From Anisus vortex (taxonomy: Eukaryota > Mollusca > Gastropoda > Planorbidae): 64,000 nucleotides of DNA. Both the position numbers and the translations under genes were made by a program. The notes beneath the pieces were generated by a model. It was given only the letters and a program-made list of their open reading frames with translations, was not told the origin of the DNA and searched no databases. Location of the stretch: the NCBI GenBank assembly GCA_949126835.1, contig OX421496.1, positions 21,221,844 through 21,285,843 on the forward strand. Reading direction: 5' to 3'. This document shows positions 57,601-64,000 of this stretch, piece after piece (position 1 is the stretch's first letter; each line of letters opens with the position of its first letter).

Positions 57601-59128
57601 ACACTACTTATTACACTACTTATTACACTACTTATTACACTACTTATTTCAGTACTTATTACACTACTTATTTCAGTACTTATTACACTACTTATTACAC
57701 TACTTATTACACTACTTATTTCAGTACTTATTACACTACTTATTTCAGTACTTATTACACTACTTATTACACTACTTATTACACTACTTATTTCAGTACT
57801 TATTACACTACTTATTTCAGTACTTATTACACTACTTATTACACTACTTATTACACTACTTATTTCAGTACTTATTACACTACTTATTACACTACTTATT
57901 ACACTACTTATTTCAGTACTTATTACACTACTTATTACACTACTTATTACACTACTTATTACACTACTTATTACACTACTTATTTCAGTACTTATTACAC
58001 TACTTATTTCAGTACTTATTACACTACTTATTACACTACTTATTACACTACTTATTTCAGTACTTATTACACTACTTATTACACTACTTATTACACTACT
58101 TATTTCAGTACTTATTACACTACTTATTACACTACTTATTACACTACTTATTACACTACTTATTACACTACTTATTTCAGTACTTATTACACTACTTATT
58201 ACACTACTTATTACACTACTTATTTCAGTACTTATTACACTACTTATTTCAGTACTTATTACACTACTTATTACACTACTTATTTCAGTACTTATTACAC
58301 TACTTATTACACTACTTATTACAGTACTTATTTCAGTACTTATTACACTACTTATTACAGTACTTATTACAGTACTTATTTCAGTACTTATTACACTACT
58401 TATTACACTACTTATTACAGTACTTATTACACTACTTATTTCAGTACTTATTACACTACTTATTTCAGTACTTATTACACTACTTATTACACTACTTATT
58501 ACACTACTTATTTCAGTACTTATTACACTACTTATTACACTACTTATTACAGTACTTATTTCAGTACTTATTACACTACTTATTACACTACTTATTACAG
58601 TACTTATTTCAGTACTTATTACACTACTTATTACAGTACTTATTACAGTACTTATTACACTACTTATTTCAGTACTTATTACACTACTTATTACACTACT
58701 TATTACACTACTTATTACACTACTTATTACAGTACTTATTTCAGTACTTATTACACTACTTATTACAGTACTAATTACAGTACTTATTACACTACTTATT
58801 TCAGTACTTATTACACTACTTATTACACTACTTATTACACTACTTATTACAGTACTTATTACACTACTTATTTCAGTACTTATTACACTACTTATTACAC
58901 TACTTATTACACTACTTATTACAGTACTTATTACAGTACTTATTTCAGTACTTATTACACTACTTATTTCAGTACTTATTACACTACTTATTACACTACT
59001 TATTACACTACTTATTACAGTACTTATTACAGTACTTATTTCAGTACTTATTACACTACTTATTACAGTACTTATTACAGTACTTATTTCAGTACTTATT
59101 ACACTACTTATTACAGTACTTATTACAA
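54699..59128. repeat. 4.4-kb array of 12-bp units
   Basis: About 369 units of 12 bp in three main types: CTTATTACACTA, CTTATTACAGTA and CTTATTTCAGTA. Four units contain an extra AGGCCT hexamer (55465, 56095, 56269, 56419). The types alternate in runs rather than at random. Because 12 is divisible by three and the unit has few stop words, frames of 1386 and 1491 codons (LLHYLFQY and VLITLLIS repeats) stay open without being genes. Confidence 0.95.
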
Positions 59129-59784
59129 TACATATAAAAATGCAATTTTCTTATCCAACACGTTAAAAAATGCCAACAGATATACTCAGTAATAACAAAA
59201 ATGTAGCCCGAGCCTGCCATATGTACTATAATACTATCTCTCCTCATTTAAACAGTCAATTGACACAATGAGACTGAAATAACTATACTTTATACCACAA
59301 CTATATATTAAACTATAATTCAATACTTGTATGCAACATAGGACAATTCAAATCTGTTAGTTATATTGCAGGAGGGACATAATGTTCATTTCTCTATAAA
59401 GTAAAAAAAAATATCCCTCGGACAAAATTGTTCAAGTAATGTAGTGACAAATGTATAATTTAAACAAACATGAGCAAGGCTAAACTTCGAACACTGTAAA
59501 GAAAAGGATCAAAAGCCCACAAAATGAGAACCTCCGTGAAAGGGGGGGGGGGCATATACTCCCCTATTAGCCCAATATGAAGAGATGTTGAGCCATGTTG
59601 CAGTATCGTTCATTTATTTAAGAAAGTGGTTTGTGTCAATCCATTGCCTGCTTCAATTTGTTTAAAGTGACTGTAAATATAATATACCTGTAAAAATAAG
59701 TGTGTGTTTGACTTGATATGCAATTAAAAATGATACAATACATTTTAATCAAGAGATTCATGTATTGACATATATATGTACAAA
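59129..59784. other. no gene seen
   Basis: AT-rich unique DNA with a short poly-G run at 59541-59551. Confidence 0.45.
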
Positions 59785-60440
59785 AAAAATATGATGGTTT
59801 ATGTTTGACAATTTATATGTAATAAAAATGGTTATGTAAGACAAATTATATGTAATAAAATGGTTTATGTATGACTAATTATCTCTGATAAAATGGTTTA
59901 TGTATGACAAATTATCTATGATAACATTTTTTTGTATGACAGATTATCTCTGATAAAATGATTTATGTATGACAAATTATCTCTGATAAAATGATTTATG
60001 TATGACAAATTATTTCTGATAAAATGTTTTATATATGCCAAATTATCTCTGATAAATAGGTTTATGTATGACAATTATCTATGATAACATGTTTTTTTTG
60101 CATGACAAATTATCTATGATAATATGGTTTATGTATGACAAATTATCTCTGATAAAATGGTTTATGTATGACAAATTATCTCTGATAAAATGGTTTATGT
60201 GTGACAAATTGTCTGTAATAGAATGGTTTATGTATGACAAATTATCTCTGATAAAATGGTTTATGTATGACTAATTATCTCTGATAAAATGGTTTATGTG
60301 TGACAAATTGTCTGTAATAGAATGGTTTATGTATGGCTAATTATCTCTGATAAAATGGTTTATGTATGCCATGTTAGCTAAAATAAAATGATGTTTTTGT
60401 GACATGTTACCTGTAATAAAATTCTGGTTTATGTTTGATG
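59785..60440. repeat. 33-bp minisatellite
   Basis: About 19 copies of a 33-bp unit built on GTATGACAAATTATCTCTGA then TAAAATGGTTTAT, with GTATG spaced 33 bp. Degenerate at both edges. Confidence 0.9.
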
Positions 60441-60956
60441 ACGTGGTGAATTTACTGCATATTGTTGTAGTCAGTTTCCATTTTATTTCCTTTAGTAAGA
60501 AAACGTAACACTGAAAGACATATTATATTTATTTTCAAAGTGACGCAAAAACTATTTCAAATGTAAAATTCAGCGACAATACAAAAGGAATCATCAAAAC
60601 AGCTCAACAGCAATAACGACTTTTAGGGAAATTGTAAAGTTTTCTTGTAGTTGTCAAAAAAGCTCTATCAATGTTTTACCAGGCTAACATTAGCAGTATT
60701 CTAAGATTTAACATCTATGCCTGGTTAGGAAACCCAATCCCTTACAAAAAGGAATATATTGAATATAGATCTAATAATAAGACCCAAATGAATGACTATA
60801 ATAAGACTCTAACTGGAGTCCGTCTTTCCATCCAGAAAAATGCCAACTGCTAAGAGTATCAAAGAAAAAGATACAAATAAATAAATTTTTTGATGGCTCT
60901 GTCGTTTAAATAAACAAATAGATCCGGAGTCTTTAGGAAGAGAAAATCTTCTAATC
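60441..60956. other. no gene seen
   Basis: AT-rich unique DNA; a 60-codon frame at 60671-60853 has no support. Confidence 0.45.
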
Positions 60957-61159
60957 GTTTCAATTCAATTCAATTCAATTCAATTTTATTCAGTCAATGC
61001 GTTTTACATCGAAAATATGTGATGTTGAATGTGACATCTACAAAAAAGAAAATTACATTACAATAATAGTAAGACACAACAATGAAAATTAATGAAAAAA
61101 AAACTATTATAACAATATACATTATGATAATATACAGAATATAAGGAAAATTATTACAA

Positions 61160-61564
61160 TTATGATCTTATAAGACGCTTCTGTCTTGTATTATTGAACA
61201 GTTTAACTGCTTGCGGATAACAGCTGTTAACAAATCTGCTGCTACCTCTAAATGCTCGAAGGCGACGGCCATGTGGAAGAAATTCAAAATAATGTCTCGA
61301 GGGGTGGGATTTATCCTTCATAATGTTAGTCATTTTACCTGTTAAGCGCTCTTGGTATAATGTTTCTAACGACTTAAGGTTAGTGCCAATAATTTTTTCT
61401 GCATTTTTGACAACTGATTCTAGCTTGTGTAAATTAACTACAGGTAGCCTGTCGAACCAAACTTCAATAGATCTTGTCAGTATGCTTTCAATAATAGCCC
61501 TATAGAAATTAGTCATTATCACTTTATTGACCCCACAGGACTTCAGCTTTCTAGGAAAATACAT
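61160..61564 (-). pseudogene. LINE RT C-terminal domain (frame-shifted part)
   Basis: 134 codons: MTNFYRAIIESILTRSIEVW, then KNAEKIIG and HYFEFLPHGRRLRAFRGSSR. The H--F-LLPSGRR-R pattern is typical of the Rex1/CR1 group C-terminus. It continues the reverse transcriptase upstream if one surplus T near 61580 is ignored, so the copy is disabled there. Confidence 0.75.
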
Positions 61565-61580
61565 TCTCTGCCTTGCTTTC

Positions 61581-62282
61581 TTAAAGGATATCAGTGCAGT
61601 TAATATCCCATGTTAGTTCATTGGATAAGACAGTGCCAAGAAACTTAAAATCATAAACTCGTTCTACATTTGATCCCTGTATAACCAAGGGTGGGGGTGG
61701 GGGTTCGTTTCTCCTAAAATCTATGATCATTTCTTTTGTCTTCGATACATTAAGGTGTAAGTTGTTCTGGCTACACCAGCTCACGATAGTGTCTATTTGG
61801 CTACGATATGCGTGCTCATCTGCGTTTTTGATTAGGCCAGTGACCGTCGTATCATCGGCATATTTTATAACCAGACAGCCAGGCTGTTCTGCTTTACAGT
61901 CATAAGTGAAAATAGAATATAGTTTAGGTGATAATGGACAACCTTGGGGGGTCCCAGTATTTAACGTTATACTGGTTGACACATTGTTACTAATTTTAAC
62001 CTCCTGTGGGCGTTCTAATAAGAAGTCTAAAATCCAGTTACATATGTTAACAGGAAAAGAGAGTTGGTAGTAAAGTTTGTTGTACAATTGTTGTGGTATA
62101 ATGGTATTAAAGGCTGAGCTATAGTCTATAAATAATATTCTTGCATATGACTTGCTTAACTCTAAGTGGTTTAATACCTCATGCACATTTATTGCAATAG
62201 CTTCATCTACTGATCTATTAGACCTGTACGCGAATTGAAAATTATCGAAGTCTGATGGTAGTAAAGTATTTAAAAATTTCAA
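61581..62282 (-). pseudogene. LINE reverse transcriptase, palm and thumb
   Basis: 233 codons with the core motifs intact: ILFIDYSSAFNT (motif A aspartate), TGTPQGCPLSPKLYSIF (motif B) and VIKYADDTTV (motif C, YADD). It would copy RNA into DNA at the target site. It is separated from its N-terminal part by the 62289-62858 insertion and from its C-terminus by a frameshift, so it is a pseudogene despite intact catalytic residues. Confidence 0.85.
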
Positions 62283-62288
62283 AACAAT

Positions 62289-62858
62289 AGAGCGTTTTCA
62301 GTAGGCGGAGCTTAAGTTTTTTTGTGTACATTTAGTGACGTATTTGTGTAAATATAGAACCCACTTGAGGTACAAACATAACGTGGTGAAAGTGAAGTAC
62401 TTCTTTATCATGCAAAATTCACATCTGAATATTGGCTATCCTACTCAAAAATAAGGAGGTAAATAGTAGTACTGTAGATTAATTGATTAATGTGATTAGG
62501 CTAGGGCCGGCTAGACCTATTTACACTTTCAATTTCACTTTATAGGCCTACACTTTTAATGTTTCGTAGGCTAGGCTACGATGTCAAGCGATATTGTTGG
62601 TGAATAGGCTATCTAGTCAAGTCACTATTAGGCTCACATCGTCTATGATCTATGTCTATGATAATAATAAAATAGCCTATTTTATTTAACATACATAATA
62701 CAGCTTAAATCTTAATAAGACTTAAAACACAACACATCATTTAAAAAAAGCTCGAGCCTATATGAAACTTTATTAATACAGCGGCCATATTTAATTGTAC
62801 ACCATTACTCAAAGTAAACACAAATCACGTGCTTTTTGTCACGGGATTGCAAACGCCC
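62289..62858. mobile_element. 0.57-kb TIR element inserted in the LINE
   Basis: Inverted ends AGAGCGTTTTCA and AGGGCGTTTGCA (10 of 12 match). The LINE frame resumes exactly (ESI|VLKFLNT) if the element and a 2-bp AT duplication are removed. A TA duplication, as in Tc1/mariner, can also be read but would not restore the frame. No transposase frame. The interior is rich in TAGGCCTA-like words. Confidence 0.65.
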
Positions 62859-63882
62859 TATTGATTCAAAACATTTCATAGCCACAGATGTTAAGGCTAC
62901 TGGTCTGTAATCATTTAATGTTTGTGGGGACTGCTTTTTAGGCACAGGCACAATGGTAGACTTTTTAAGGCATGTAGGGACCGAGCAGGTTTCTAGCGAC
63001 CAATTAAAAATAACAGTGAATACAGGTGCCAGCTCTGCACTACACACTTTTAGTAGTTTTGTTGTTAACTTGTCTGGTCCAGCGGCTTTGTTAACTTTCA
63101 GTTTACTAAACGAGCGCCTTACGTCATGCTCGTCTACGACGAATGGTGGCGAGTCATTGGATGGCAATGGGACAGGGCTAGTTTTGTTGTCTTTATCAAA
63201 CCTTGCGTAGAATACGTTTAACCTGTCAGGCAGGGTGGGGTCATCACACTCGGTGGTCTTAGGTGTGCCCTTGTATTGTGTTATGGTGTTCATATTGGCC
63301 CACATATGCCTACTTTGCTCCGAGGAGAAAAGATCTTCAATTTTGTCTTTATATTTATTTTTTGCTTCTTTAATTGCTTTTTTCAACTTCGCCTTTGTTT
63401 GACGAAACAGTGTTGGTTCTTCTTTTCTGTTTCTGTAGGCTTTGTCCTTCTCACTTATTAATCTTTTAATGTCTTTGTCAACCCATGCTTTTGAATTCGG
63501 GTAAAAAGTAACTGTTTTTTTCGGCACACACACATCTTCGCAAAATTTTATGTATTCAGAAACCGTGTCTGTGTACTCATGAATTGTTGTGTGTTCATCA
63601 CGGAAAATGTCCCATTCGGTGGTTTCAAAACAGTCTTGCAACTGTTCTGTCGCCATAACTGTCCATTGTTTTATTATTTTCTTTACAGGTTCAATAGATT
63701 TTGATTTTTGTTGGTACATTGGTATCAACAAAACCACAGAATGGTCACTATTACCAAGGCCAGGCCGTTCAACAGACTTGTACGCGTGTTTGATCTTGCA
63801 ATAACAGTGGTCAAGTGTGTTATCGCGCCGTGTTGAACTAAGTTCTGTGGTGCCTCCATATGGTTGACTCAGACACTCAGAG
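62850..63882 (-). pseudogene. LINE endonuclease end, linker and RT N-terminus
   Basis: An open minus-strand frame of about 340 codons. DNTLDHCYCKI ... GLGNSDHSVVLLIPMY is the C-terminal part of an apurinic-like endonuclease (SDH motif). A lysine-rich linker follows, then the RT start: KAAGPDKLTTKLLKV, STIVPVPKK, LNDYRPVALTSVAMKCFESI. The frame is cut at the inserted TIR element and runs about 20 codons into it. Confidence 0.8.
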
Positions 63883-64000
63883 ATTCTTAGAAAAAAAGAG
63901 TCTTTAAAAGGAGTTTAAAGCCGTTTCTCTTTAAATAGCGTCTGTGTGCCTTATGTTCTCATACATCTGCTATTGCAATTTATACCAAGATAGCACTGAG

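Larger units (their letters stand above)
60957..63900 (-). mobile_element. CR1/Rex1-like LINE, interrupted
   Basis: A minus-strand non-LTR element with the end of an endonuclease domain, a reverse transcriptase, a C-terminal domain, a short 3' UTR, and an (AATTG)n pentamer tail at 60957-60986. It is split by a TIR element at about 62289-62858 and has a one-base frameshift at about 61580. The 5' end is not seen: a stop appears near 63910 and the window ends at 64000. Confidence 0.8.

Noticed and set aside
54614..59166. Open frames of 1386 and 1491 codons (LLHYLFQY and VLITLLIS repeats)
   Set aside because: They are readings of the 12-bp array in two frames. The unit length is a multiple of three and lacks stops, so openness carries no evidence of coding.

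Overview
This is a window from an AT-rich, intron-containing animal genome. It is dense in tandem repeats and transposons and very poor in genes. The non-LTR elements with microsatellite tails, the many hAT-type MITEs, frequent TAGGCCTA words and a stand-alone P2X7 C-terminal-domain gene all fit a mollusc, probably a gastropod snail. That placement is inference; nothing in the window names the species.

Layout. Positions 1-4250 hold minisatellites (25, 41/45 and 80 bp units) and a tRNA-like SINE remnant. Positions 4248-15054 are a composite Ty3/gypsy-type LTR element on the minus strand, inserted inside the 80-bp satellite, which resumes at 15055. It consists of three LTRs, two near-identical internal regions and a third internal region cut off inside gag. 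Its only long frame is a 541-residue gag-protease. A short thumb/tether fragment is all that is left of pol, so the element is non-autonomous. Positions 16.3-20.8 kb hold two convergent gene-like regions: a weakly supported plus-strand set of triplicated exon-like cassettes, and a well-supported three-exon minus-strand gene encoding a 128-residue P2X7 C-terminal-domain protein. Positions 21.2-23.1 kb are a 1.9 kb TIR element with a hAT MITE nested in it. Positions 24-44 kb are MITEs, LINE fragments, minisatellites and otherwise featureless AT-rich DNA.

Positions 45.5-54.5 kb carry six consecutive plus-strand exons, all phase-compatible, of a single-pass receptor: CUB-like domain, one LDL-receptor class A repeat, transmembrane segment, and a cytoplasmic tail with PPSY and LPAY motifs. 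Two of its splice boundaries have become minisatellites. The acceptor of exon 2 is the last unit of a 3.9 kb, 32-bp array. The donor of exon 4 is repeated six times at about 42 bp. A 4.4 kb array of 12-bp units starts about 200 bp after the stop codon. This splice-boundary amplification is the most unusual signal in the window.

Positions 59-64 kb hold a 33-bp minisatellite and a CR1/Rex1-like LINE on the minus strand. The LINE has lost its frame once and has been split by a 0.57 kb TIR element. I see no rRNA or tRNA genes and no CRISPR or prokaryotic features.
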